30,241 bases of DNA, from positions 1 to 30,241 of the forward strand of contig JAKAHE010000003.1 in NCBI GenBank assembly GCA_021815285.1, in the 5' to 3' direction. The position numbers and the translations under genes were made by a program. How positions within the stretch are numbered: position 1 is the first letter of the stretch; each line of letters begins with the position of its first letter. The notes beneath the pieces were generated by a model. It was not told the origin of the DNA. It did no database searches and saw only the letters and a program-made list of their open reading frames with translations. The DNA comes from Nitrospirota bacterium (GTDB lineage: Bacteria; Nitrospirota; JACRHJ01). Shown one piece after another: positions 16,076-23,064 of the stretch.

Positions 16076-17043
16076 CCATGAAGCCTGTACCACTCGGCTG
16101 TTATTTTTGCGCCCGTCGGGAAATCAACGCGGGCCTTGAATTTTAAAACTTCCTCCGCCTTTTTTGTATCAACCACCCAGAAACGCTGCCTTATTTCCGC
16201 CATCTTCTGGCGGTTAAGAAGCGCCGGTTTCCCGGAAATAGCCGAAAAAACCTCGGCACATAATGCCACAGCCCCCATCAAAGGCACTGGAACTGCAAGC
16301 CTTTTTGCCTTCACTCCAAGCGCGTTTGCGATTGCTTCGCCGATAAAGTCCCAGTCCAGGACATCCGGGTGCGCCAGGAAAAAGGCGTCGCCCGACCTGG
16401 TATCCTCGAACGCGGCATTAACCGTTCCTTCAACTATATCAGAAACAAAGCAGACTGACAGGAATCTTTTTTCAAAAAATGCGGTACGGAACCCTTTTTG
16501 CACCATTTTAAAGAATGTGAATATGTCCCGGTCGCGCGGGCCGTAAACGGACGTCGGCCTGACAATCGCAATGTTCAGTTCATCCTTTACAGCCAGAGCA
16601 TGTCTCTCGGCCAGCAGTTTGCTCCGGCCGTAATCCGAGACAGGCATCGGTTCGTCGTCTTCCCGCCTCGGAATTCCCTCCCTTGACGGGCCTGCCGCCG
16701 CCTGGCTTGATACCAGGACGAACTTTTTTATCCGCCCGGCCTCCCTGAGAGCCGCCATGAGCAGGTTCTCAGTCCCCTGCGCATTTATCCTGTAATAATA
16801 CTGGGGCCTTGCCGCCTTGGTAATCCCGGCGGCATGAAATACATAATCCACGCCCGCCACAGCCGCCGAAAGGCTGTCCGCGGCTTCCGTATCTCCCCGG
16901 ATTATCTCGGCATCCAGACCGGCAAGCCACTTAAGCTGAGCAGGGTCGCGGACAAGGCACCTTGTCTCGATCCCTTTCTTCAGGAGGGCCTCGACAAGAT
17001 GGCTCCCTATGAATCCCGTCCCTCCCGTAACCAGCGCCTTCAT
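16066..17043 (-). CDS. NAD-dependent epimerase/dehydratase (extended SDR), candidate ceramide reductase (CerR-like)
   Basis: The 325-residue extended short-chain dehydrogenase has the cofactor-binding loop TGGTGFIG (6-13), Ser112/Ser113 and the catalytic Tyr138-x3-Lys142 in YGRSK. It is a Rossmann-fold oxidoreductase or epimerase. Many such proteins act on nucleotide sugars or 3-beta-hydroxysteroids. In Caulobacter and other bacteria a protein of this type (CerR) reduces the keto group during ceramide synthesis and is encoded near serine palmitoyltransferase. Overlap with the SPT-like gene here makes that the best guess, not a proof. The ATG has no Shine-Dalgarno sequence, and a promoter ends 7 nt before it. 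Confidence 0.75.
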   Translation of the reverse strand: MKALVTGGTGFIGSHLVEALLKKGIETRCLVRDPAQLKWLAGLDAEIIRGDTEAADSLSAAVAGVDYVFHAAGITKAARPQYYYRINAQGTENLLMAALREAGRIKKFVLVSSQAAAGPSREGIPRREDDEPMPVSDYGRSKLLAERHALAVKDELNIAIVRPTSVYGPRDRDIFTFFKMVQKGFRTAFFEKRFLSVCFVSDIVEGTVNAAFEDTRSGDAFFLAHPDVLDWDFIGEAIANALGVKAKRLAVPVPLMGAVALCAEVFSAISGKPALLNRQKMAEIRQRFWVVDTKKAEEVLKFKARVDFPTGAKITAEWYRLHGWL

Positions 17044-17049
17044 CGGCTG

Positions 17050-17078
17050 ATTTTATAATCTTTTATCATGCTTTGCAA
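17050..17078 (-). promoter_or_regulatory. Sigma-70-type promoter for the reductase/SPT-like operon, possibly leaderless
   Basis: On the minus strand TTGCAA, a 17-nt spacer and TAAAAT (five of six) place the transcription start at about the A of the ATG at 17043. The 17044-17187 gap is AT-rich; I could not assign a convincing promoter for the divergent PilZ gene within it. Confidence 0.45.
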
Positions 17079-17235
17079 GACAAAAAAACCTGAATGCAAT
17101 TAATGTAAACAGTATTGCGTCCGAATAGTAAGATTAAAAAAAATTAACGCATACCTTAGTCTTGTTTGTGCTATTATTATCTTAAGTGTGCAGGTTGTGT
17201 ATAGCAATTATTATTTAAGAACTGGCAGGTGGAAT

Positions 17236-17934
17236 ATGAGTATCGACCGGAGATTCTACTGTAGAATACCTTACGCCGGGGATGTGGTGGTCAATGGAAC
17301 AATCCATGCGGCAGGCTCTAATATAAGCGAAAACGGAATATACGTATTTACAGGCCGACCGTTTGTCATAGGAAACACGGTAAGGGTCGAGTTCAGCTTT
17401 GGCGGCAGGAAGTTCTCCACTTTGGCTAAGGTAAAAAGCTGCGACGGTTCCATCGGGGCGGGGCTGAATTTTACGGGATTGAAAGACGCCGAGCGCAATT
17501 ATATACGCCACCATGTAGAAGAAAATTACGGCAAGGCCCATGAGGGGCAGAAAAAGGTAATTATAGTTGACGACAATGCCGCCGTAAGAAGTATCTACAA
17601 GACAAGGCTTGGGCTTGACGGCTACAATGTGGAAGAGGCACAGGACGGCCTGGAGGCGGTCAGAAAGATGCAGTCTGATCATCCGGACGTGATAGTCCTT
17701 GACTTATACATGGAAAGAATGGACGGATATAAGGTATTGGCCCACATCAGGGCGAACGAGGCCCTGAAAAATACTCCCGTAATAATTTTTTCTGCCCGCG
17801 GCACCAGAAACGAAATAGACCGCGCCATGTCGGCAGGAGCATCCAGGTTTCTTCCCAAGACTACGACCTCGCCGGCAAGGCTGAGCAAGGACATAAAAAA
17901 CCTGTTATCGCACAAGACAAAGAAAATAGCCTGA
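17236..17934 (+). CDS. PilZ-receiver protein (c-di-GMP-binding response regulator)
   Basis: This is a 232-residue cytoplasmic signalling protein. Residues 1-100 form a PilZ domain with both c-di-GMP-binding motifs, RRFYCR (5-10, RxxxR) and NISENG (29-34, NxSxxG). Residues 107-225 are a CheY-like receiver with the acidic pair Asp112/Asp113, phospho-acceptor Asp156, Ser186 and Lys208. The order PilZ then receiver is the reverse of many PilZ response regulators. It has no DNA-binding or enzymatic output, so it probably acts through protein contacts that respond to both c-di-GMP and phosphorylation. I prefer ATG 17236, with AGGTGG just upstream, over the in-frame GTG at 17188. No histidine kinase is adjacent. 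Confidence 0.9.
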   Translation: MSIDRRFYCRIPYAGDVVVNGTIHAAGSNISENGIYVFTGRPFVIGNTVRVEFSFGGRKFSTLAKVKSCDGSIGAGLNFTGLKDAERNYIRHHVEENYGKAHEGQKKVIIVDDNAAVRSIYKTRLGLDGYNVEEAQDGLEAVRKMQSDHPDVIVLDLYMERMDGYKVLAHIRANEALKNTPVIIFSARGTRNEIDRAMSAGASRFLPKTTTSPARLSKDIKNLLSHKTKKIA

Positions 17935-17937
17935 AAA

Positions 17938-17978
17938 GCCCTTATTGCAAGGGCGCAAAACTGCCCCGGAACAGGGCA
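17938..17978 (-). terminator. Tandem hairpins between convergent genes, terminator for the protease-cytochrome operon
   Basis: The first hairpin reached on the minus strand is TGCCC/GGGCA with a 7-nt loop (17962-17978), followed by GTTTT. The second is a perfect GCCCTT/AAGGGC with a 5-nt loop (17938-17954), followed by TTTTC. The T-runs are short, so termination efficiency is uncertain; the hairpins could also stop the PilZ transcript. Confidence 0.5.
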
Positions 17979-17984
17979 AAAACA

Positions 17985-20444
17985 TTATTTGGCAAAACCA
18001 GTTGAATGGCTATGACAGTAAGTGCAGTTGGTCCTGTCATAATTTACCCCTCCCGAGTGGTTGGAAAACGGCTGGCTGCCGTCGCGCCTGTAATATTTCG
18101 TGGTCGTGTGGCATACCTCGCAGATGCCATTATAGGTTGTATCCCCGTCCGCGAAGGAGTTAATCCCTGTATAGCGGATAAATACCACATTCATATCCAG
18201 GTGGTCCGGCGTCCTGACCTTTTCCCTTATGTCCGCTATGTTGCCAGTGTCGTGCGCAGTGTGGCAACTCAGGCAGTTCGCTCCCATGTGAGTGGCCTGA
18301 GAATGGCAGTCCATGCATAGGCGGTTATCCTGGCAGCTCGCGCGCAGGTAGGGATAGTCAATGCTGACGTAGATGTAATCAGCGGTATCCTGCGCGGTAT
18401 TGAATGTTATCGAGCCAGCATCCTCGTTATAAGAATATTCCGAAGAGTCAACGAGGTAATTCTCCTTTGTCCTCGAATAAACAGGCCCTCCGGCTCCCCA
18501 AAGAGAAGTGTCCCTGTATACCTGCGGCGCGAGTCCGCCGTAGTGGGACCATCCGCCCTTCTCAAGCCAGTAAGTTTTATAATCGCCGGTTATGGTCATC
18601 TCCCATACGCGGCCATAGTCTTCGGACTTCCTCATCGGATTATGGCAGGTTACACAGATTACTTTGTTGCCATAGCCGAGTTGCGAGAACGGCTGGTTAT
18701 TGCACTCGGCTGCAGTGATTTCTCCATAGGTAGGATATTTATTACCCCCCGTAGTTACGTTGTCCATTGTCGCATGTCCCTGACTGGGAATAAGATTTCT
18801 CTCATGCGCGACGCCCGCGGCATTGTGACAGGACAGGCAGAACGAGGCGTTATCCCGGTAATCCGCGGTCAAGAACTGAGACGGCGTCTGATGGCATACC
18901 GCGCAGCCCTCGGCCTGAATATTGAGATTCCAGTTATAATGAGGAAGCTCCGGCGCGCCAAGCGGCGTAACAACCACGTTTACCGGGATCACTATCGGGC
19001 TGTTAACGGCAAGCGGCGAACTGATAGTGAGATTGGCCGAGATAAATCCGGGGGTCTGTGTATTCGGGTTGATAGTCAGCGTAAGAGTCTGCGGAGTCAG
19101 TTCGCTGGCCGGAGAAACAGTGAGCCAGGGAGAGTCCGATGTGGCGGTATAATTTATCGTTCCCACGCTTGACAGGTTTATGGCCGACGACGCAGCGGGC
19201 GCCCCGGCGGCATAGGTTATGTTTATCGCGTCCTTGTCAACATTAATGCCTTTTTCGACTGTAACATTTATACCCGGTTTTGGAACCTCCACATTCCCTG
19301 ACAGGTCCATGGAGCGCGTCTGTATATTGTACGAGCCGGTTGACGGCGGGGTCCAGTTGTAGCTCCAGGAAGAGGTTCCGTTGGCCTGGCGCCACGTGGT
19401 GGAACCGCCGCTCGGCGTAATGCCGATATCTACCTGCTGTACTCCGAAACTTGCAGCGCCCGTGATTGCGCACGTCCCCAGGAGTGTGGCGCCGTCAGCG
19501 GGAGCAGTGATGGAAGATACCGGATAAGAAAGAGGCTCGCCGTAAGAGAGGGCCTCGTACCCGAATTTACAGTCTCCGGTTACCTCGCTGTACGCTATCC
19601 GGAAAAACCCGCTCTCCCCCCAGCCTGTGCCCCAGCTGTTTTTTACGATAAAGCAATTGTTCACGTCGTCGTATCCTACCAGCAACACCGCGTGGTATCC
19701 CGCAAGTGAACCGGTTACGTGCTTATATATCCCGGATGTGTAATAAAAGAAATCATTGTATACCGCAAATGTAATAACAGTGGGGCCGTAGGTGATGAGT
19801 GAGTATTTCAAAGAGTTTACGGTCTGCTGAGTGCCGTAAGGAATAATCCATGTGTAGCGGGAGACTTTGTAAGCTCCCGATTGCCAGTTCGGGCAGGCGC
19901 TGCCGCAGGCGCCGTTGGTCGCGGTATAGGGGTAACATGATTCCAGGGGGATTCCAGTGGACACAAAATAGCTGTCCACAAGATAACCGCCATTGCAACT
20001 GCCGTATCCGCTGCATGAGACCAAGACTTGCTCTGAGAGGTCCAGGTCTGTTCCGGGGGTATGTTTATCTATAAGAGTCCTCGCTTCCAGACCGGCCGCC
20101 GAGCCGAATGCCCAGCAGGAGCCACAGATTCCCTGGTCTCGTATGCCAGTAACAAAATCTCCTCCATTATTACGCCAGTCGAGGCTGGGGGACGGTGTAT
20201 TCGTCGAAATAGTCGGCAATGGCGTCAACTGTCCCGTCGGCGGCTGGTCGCTGAAACGCACCAGGGCGCTCTGCTGGTCGGGCGTAAGCGCTCCCACAGT
20301 GGTATTGCCGGCTGTCCAGTTGGCCCCCGAAGCGGTTATTGCCGCCTGAATATACGGAACATCACTCAGCTGGGCCGAAGCCAACGACGCAAAAAAAAGG
20401 GCGATGAAAACTAAAAATATATTCGCCAGCAGGATTTTTTTCAT
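17985..20444 (-). CDS. Secreted papain-like (C1A) protease fused to a seven-heme cytochrome c
   Basis: The 819-residue protein has a signal peptide (residues 1-24, ASA-Q). The papain-like catalytic domain spans about 87-305 with the oxyanion Gln104, nucleophile Cys110 (QGICGSCWAF), His251 (GYHAV) and Asn269 (VKNSWGTGWGESG), so it should be active. The N-terminal 60 residues may be a short propeptide. An Ig-like segment (about 308-397) and a BACON-like segment (about 398-493, with DSPWLTVSPASELTP) follow. Seven CXXCH heme c sites come next, at Cys514, 536, 597, 710, 724, 775 and 807. Nine further His residues in this part could serve as distal ligands. A beta-rich insert (605-700) separates hemes 3 and 4. 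Export and heme attachment imply a periplasmic or extracellular location. Its ATG overlaps the stop of the chagasin-like inhibitor gene by 4 nt. Substrate and redox role are unknown. Confidence 0.92.
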   Translation of the reverse strand: MKKILLANIFLVFIALFFASLASAQLSDVPYIQAAITASGANWTAGNTTVGALTPDQQSALVRFSDQPPTGQLTPLPTISTNTPSPSLDWRNNGGDFVTGIRDQGICGSCWAFGSAAGLEARTLIDKHTPGTDLDLSEQVLVSCSGYGSCNGGYLVDSYFVSTGIPLESCYPYTATNGACGSACPNWQSGAYKVSRYTWIIPYGTQQTVNSLKYSLITYGPTVITFAVYNDFFYYTSGIYKHVTGSLAGYHAVLLVGYDDVNNCFIVKNSWGTGWGESGFFRIAYSEVTGDCKFGYEALSYGEPLSYPVSSITAPADGATLLGTCAITGAASFGVQQVDIGITPSGGSTTWRQANGTSSWSYNWTPPSTGSYNIQTRSMDLSGNVEVPKPGINVTVEKGINVDKDAINITYAAGAPAASSAINLSSVGTINYTATSDSPWLTVSPASELTPQTLTLTINPNTQTPGFISANLTISSPLAVNSPIVIPVNVVVTPLGAPELPHYNWNLNIQAEGCAVCHQTPSQFLTADYRDNASFCLSCHNAAGVAHERNLIPSQGHATMDNVTTGGNKYPTYGEITAAECNNQPFSQLGYGNKVICVTCHNPMRKSEDYGRVWEMTITGDYKTYWLEKGGWSHYGGLAPQVYRDTSLWGAGGPVYSRTKENYLVDSSEYSYNEDAGSITFNTAQDTADYIYVSIDYPYLRASCQDNRLCMDCHSQATHMGANCLSCHTAHDTGNIADIREKVRTPDHLDMNVVFIRYTGINSFADGDTTYNGICEVCHTTTKYYRRDGSQPFSNHSGGVNYDRTNCTYCHSHSTGFAK

Positions 20445-20929
20445 TTCGGTTCCTTATGGCTTTCCGATATATTTAGCCGCACTTCGAATGACTTTACTGC
20501 ATGTCTTTTGCCTTCCCATGCCCTGTAATAGAGCATCCTCAAGCGCGTAACGCCAGGAGCTACAGCCTTGAAACACCATACGCCGAGCACGGGTCCGCCT
20601 GCGGCTCCTTTTGGAGAAATGTCTTCTGTATATTCCCCGGCTGGTTTCAGATAATTCTCGTCAAGTTGATCCGTATACCAGTTATAACCTGTTCCGCCCT
20701 GAACCTTAAGCGCCACACTGATTGCAGCGCCTACGCATGTTCGGACTTCGCGGCCGTTATCCTCAGCCGTCAATTTCATAGTCTTTATGTATTTGTTATT
20801 TACAGAATGATTGCATGGCACGGTAGAAACCAACGCGTATGCACTGTTGTTTGTATTTGCAAGCCCTCCCCAAAGGCCGACACATACGATGCTTGACACC
20901 GCTAAAAACCTTGCCGCTTTTTTCCGCAC
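20441..20929 (-). CDS. Chagasin-like (family I42) inhibitor of papain-type cysteine proteases, secreted
   Basis: The 162-residue protein starts with a signal peptide of about 31 residues. The mature part aligns by eye with chagasin along its three inhibitory loops. Loop L2 is GGTGYNW (78-84, chagasin NPTTGFAW), L4 is GAAGGPVLG with the following strand WCFKAVAPG (108-126), and L6 is RAWEG (136-140, chagasin RPWTG). The C-terminal strand pair FEVRLNI also matches. Chagasins plug the active site of papain-like proteases reversibly. The neighbour encoded 4 nt inside its 3' end is exactly such a protease, which strongly supports the call. Departures from consensus (no NPT, Ala for Pro in L6) may tune specificity. 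Translation starts at GTG with a strong GAGGAGA site. The three Cys (39, 65, 119) leave room for one disulfide. Confidence 0.82.
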   Translation of the reverse strand: MRKKAARFLAVSSIVCVGLWGGLANTNNSAYALVSTVPCNHSVNNKYIKTMKLTAEDNGREVRTCVGAAISVALKVQGGTGYNWYTDQLDENYLKPAGEYTEDISPKGAAGGPVLGVWCFKAVAPGVTRLRMLYYRAWEGKRHAVKSFEVRLNISESHKEPK

Positions 20930-20968
20930 GTTGTCTCTCCTCGCTTAAGTACAAGGATGAACGACCCG

Positions 20969-20993
20969 TTTTAATGCGGTATCACAATTAAAA
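20969..20993. repeat. Inverted repeat in the inhibitor-protease leader (possible operator or RNA hairpin)
   Basis: TTTTAAT and ATTAAAA are perfect 7-nt arms around an 11-nt spacer, about 40 nt upstream of the GTG start. AT-rich palindromes arise easily by chance, so a regulatory role is only a possibility. Confidence 0.35.
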
Positions 20994-21088
20994 CAAAAGG
21001 GTAAGATTTTGCTGAAACTTGTGGGTAGGCTTAAAACTTAGAAAGGATGAGACTCTAACTGCAGGGATTAGCACCAAATACTAAATTT

Positions 21089-21117
21089 AAAATAACAAAT
21101 GATGTTGATTTTGTCAA
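21089..21117 (-). promoter_or_regulatory. Sigma-70 promoter of the inhibitor-protease operon
   Basis: On the minus strand a perfect TTGACA, a 17-nt spacer and TATTTT place the start near 21082, about 153 nt before the GTG start of the inhibitor gene. Confidence 0.6.
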
Positions 21118-21162
21118 TCGCCTTTTAATCCTGCGTCGGGCACGCAACCGTTTTAATCAGCC

Positions 21163-21678
21163 TTAATAACTTACAAGGGACAAGACCTGGTGCCCTGCAA
21201 GCTTGTCACGACCCTTAAGCTCTGTAAGCTCTATCAGGAACGCCACGCCGACAACAACGGCGCCAAGCTGCTTCAGGAGATCCAATGTCGCCGCCATTGT
21301 CCCCCCGGTAGCGAGGAGGTCGTCAACCACCAAAACGCGTTCTCCGGGCGTTATCGCATCCTGGTGTACCGTCAGGGTATCCGTGCCGTATTCGAGCTCG
21401 TATTTAGCTTCGTATATGTCGCTTGGGAGCTTGCCGGGCTTTCTTACGGGTATAAAACCTGCATTCAGGCCATAGGCAACCGGCGCGCCCATGATAAATC
21501 CGCGGGACTCTATTCCCACGACCTTGTCTATTTCTTCGCCCTCATAAAAGCAGGTAATTTTCTCGATGACCTTCTGAAACGCCTCGCCGTCCTTCAGTAG
21601 CGTCGTTATGTCCTTGAACAGGATACCCTTTTTCGGAAAATCAGGAATGTCCCTGATGCGGGATTTCAGGTCAAGCAT
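21163..21678 (-). CDS. apt: Adenine phosphoribosyltransferase
   Basis: The enzyme salvages adenine by joining it to PRPP to give AMP. The 171-residue length is exactly typical. The PRPP-binding loop VLVVDDLLATGGT is at 115-127 and the ESRGF segment at 57-61 matches the base-binding region. The N-terminal IPDFPKKGILFKDITTLL is a family hallmark. It lies 9 nt downstream of the sigma-factor gene and ends the operon. A weak hairpin without a clear T-run follows the stop. Confidence 0.97.
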   Translation of the reverse strand: MLDLKSRIRDIPDFPKKGILFKDITTLLKDGEAFQKVIEKITCFYEGEEIDKVVGIESRGFIMGAPVAYGLNAGFIPVRKPGKLPSDIYEAKYELEYGTDTLTVHQDAITPGERVLVVDDLLATGGTMAATLDLLKQLGAVVVGVAFLIELTELKGRDKLAGHQVLSLVSY

Positions 21679-21687
21679 ATGCCTCCT

Positions 21688-22722
21688 TTACAATATACTT
21701 TCCAGGTCGATACTCTTTCTTTTAGTGATAAATCTGAGCTTGTTGAGCGCAGAGGCTTCTATCTGGCGAACGCGTTCGCGGGTAAGGCCGAATTCCTTTC
21801 CTATCACCTCAAGCGTCTGGGCCTCCCCGTCCTCAAGGCCGAAACGAAGACTGATAACTTTTTTTTCGTTCTCCGTGAGGTAATTCAGCCACTCGATTAT
21901 CTGTTCGTGGCGGATAATTCCCTCCGTAACCTTTGCAGGCGATAGCGATGCCTCGTCCTCTATAAGGTCCTTGAGCGACCCCTCCTCCTTGTTCCCGATA
22001 GGCGTGTCGAGGGAATGGGTCTTGCGGATCAGCTGCATTATATCCTTCACCTGGTCGGGCGCATAGTTCATCTCCGCGGCAATTTCCTCAACCGTCGGCT
22101 CGCGCTTTAAGTTCTGGATAAGCCTTCGCACGACCTTTACGAACGAATTAATGACTTCAGAAATATGTACCGGCAGGCGTATGGTGCGCGTCTGGTTTAC
22201 AAGGGCGCGCTCTATGGACTGCTTTATCCACCACGAAGCGTATGTGGAGAAGCGGAATCCTTTTTCCGGCTTGAACTTCTCGACAGCCTTTATCAGGCCG
22301 ATATTGCCTTCTTCGATGATGTCGGAAAAGGGAAGGCCGCGGTTTATATAGCGTTTCCCGATATTTACAACAAGCCGGAGGTTCGCCTCGATCATCCGGG
22401 CGCGCGCCTCTTCATCGCCCTTGGCGATGCGTTTTGCAAGCTCCTGCTCGTCCTCGAATGTCAGAAGACTCGAAACGCGTATCTCCTTGAGATATAGCTT
22501 TATGGCGTCCTGCGTCTCGTCCGGATAAGATGAAGGTTCCTCTGCCTCCTCCTCTTCCTCTTCGTCGAAAAGTCCTTCCCCGGCCTCGGCCTCGAACTGC
22601 TCGTCGTCTATCTCTTCGGGGAAATATTCAAGTTCCCCTTCCTCACCCTTCTGCTTATCCATGTCAAGCTCGACGGTCTCGCCAGCAAATTCATCGTCCT
22701 TCTGTTTTTTCTTTTTTGGCAT
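21688..22722 (-). CDS. rpoS: RpoS/RpoD-like sigma-70 factor (probable group 2)
   Basis: Numbered from the upstream TTG, five codons before the chosen ATG, the N-terminal ~70 residues are a Lys-rich then very acidic tail. Region 1.2 (DAIKLYLKEI, near 77) follows. Region 2 (RLVVNIGKRYINRGLPFSDIIEEG and FRFSTYASWWIKQSIERA) covers about 115-180, region 3 about 190-270, and region 4 ends with the helix-turn-helix LTRERVRQIEASALNKLR. The 344-349 residue length and lack of a full region 1.1 and non-conserved domain argue against primary RpoD. The acidic N terminus and overall pattern resemble deltaproteobacterial RpoS, so it likely directs stress or stationary-phase genes. An in-frame TTG at 22737 overlaps the acylphosphatase stop (TTGA); ATG 22722 is my preferred start. 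Confidence 0.85.
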   Translation of the reverse strand: MPKKKKQKDDEFAGETVELDMDKQKGEEGELEYFPEEIDDEQFEAEAGEGLFDEEEEEEAEEPSSYPDETQDAIKLYLKEIRVSSLLTFEDEQELAKRIAKGDEEARARMIEANLRLVVNIGKRYINRGLPFSDIIEEGNIGLIKAVEKFKPEKGFRFSTYASWWIKQSIERALVNQTRTIRLPVHISEVINSFVKVVRRLIQNLKREPTVEEIAAEMNYAPDQVKDIMQLIRKTHSLDTPIGNKEEGSLKDLIEDEASLSPAKVTEGIIRHEQIIEWLNYLTENEKKVISLRFGLEDGEAQTLEVIGKEFGLTRERVRQIEASALNKLRFITKRKSIDLESIL

Positions 22723-22733
22723 ATTGACACCCG

Positions 22734-23036
22734 TCAAACCCTGATTGTAAAATTTCTGAACCTTCCCGCGCAGGTTTTCCAGTCTACTTTGACTTCTTCC
22801 ACCCGCGCCATCGCGGGGCCTTTTTCAAGCTCTTTTACGAACTCCTTCGCGTCCGCTTCATCAGCCTCTATTTCCAGCTCGACGCGCCCGTCAGGGAGGT
22901 TCCTTGACCATCCCAGGACATTATGCCTTGCGGCCACCCGCTCTGTAAAAAACCGGTATCCTACGCCCTGGACACGTCCGCTTACGAGAATTTCAGCCCC
23001 TACCCTGCTGTTTGTCGAAGGTTTACTGCCCGGCAT
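22734..23036 (-). CDS. acyP: Acylphosphatase
   Basis: This small enzyme of 100 residues hydrolyses acyl phosphates such as carbamoyl or acetyl phosphate. The signature GRVQGVGYRFF (20-30) provides the phosphate-binding loop and the catalytic Arg28. The catalytic Asn46 is in GWSRNLPDGRVE. About ten extra N-terminal residues precede the normal ~90-residue domain. Its stop overlaps a possible TTG start of the sigma-factor gene, so the two are probably expressed together. Confidence 0.95.
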   Translation of the reverse strand: MPGSKPSTNSRVGAEILVSGRVQGVGYRFFTERVAARHNVLGWSRNLPDGRVELEIEADEADAKEFVKELEKGPAMARVEEVKVDWKTCAGRFRNFTIRV

Positions 23037-23064
23037 AAGCCCTCCATATTGCCAGCGCGCCGGT

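Larger units (their letters stand above)
20930..21162. other. Intergenic region: long leader of the inhibitor-protease operon with repeats
   Basis: This AT-rich 233-nt gap holds the promoter at 21089-21117 and a leader of about 150 nt. It contains a 7-bp inverted repeat (20969-20975 with 20987-20993) and a 10-nt direct repeat CCGTTTTAAT at 20966 and 21148, with a near copy CCTTTTAAT at 21121. A weak hairpin TGCGT/ACGCA (21132-21146) lies just after the apt stop. I do not recognise a known riboswitch. Confidence 0.45.

Noticed and set aside
20930..21082. c-di-GMP (GEMM) or related riboswitch in the leader of the inhibitor-protease operon
   Set aside because: Multiheme cytochrome genes often carry such switches, so I looked, but I could not find the conserved core segments or paired stems in the right order.
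21688..22722. Primary sigma factor RpoD
   Set aside because: Too short, with no full region 1.1 or non-conserved domain; the acidic N terminus and tail fit an RpoS-like group 2 factor better.
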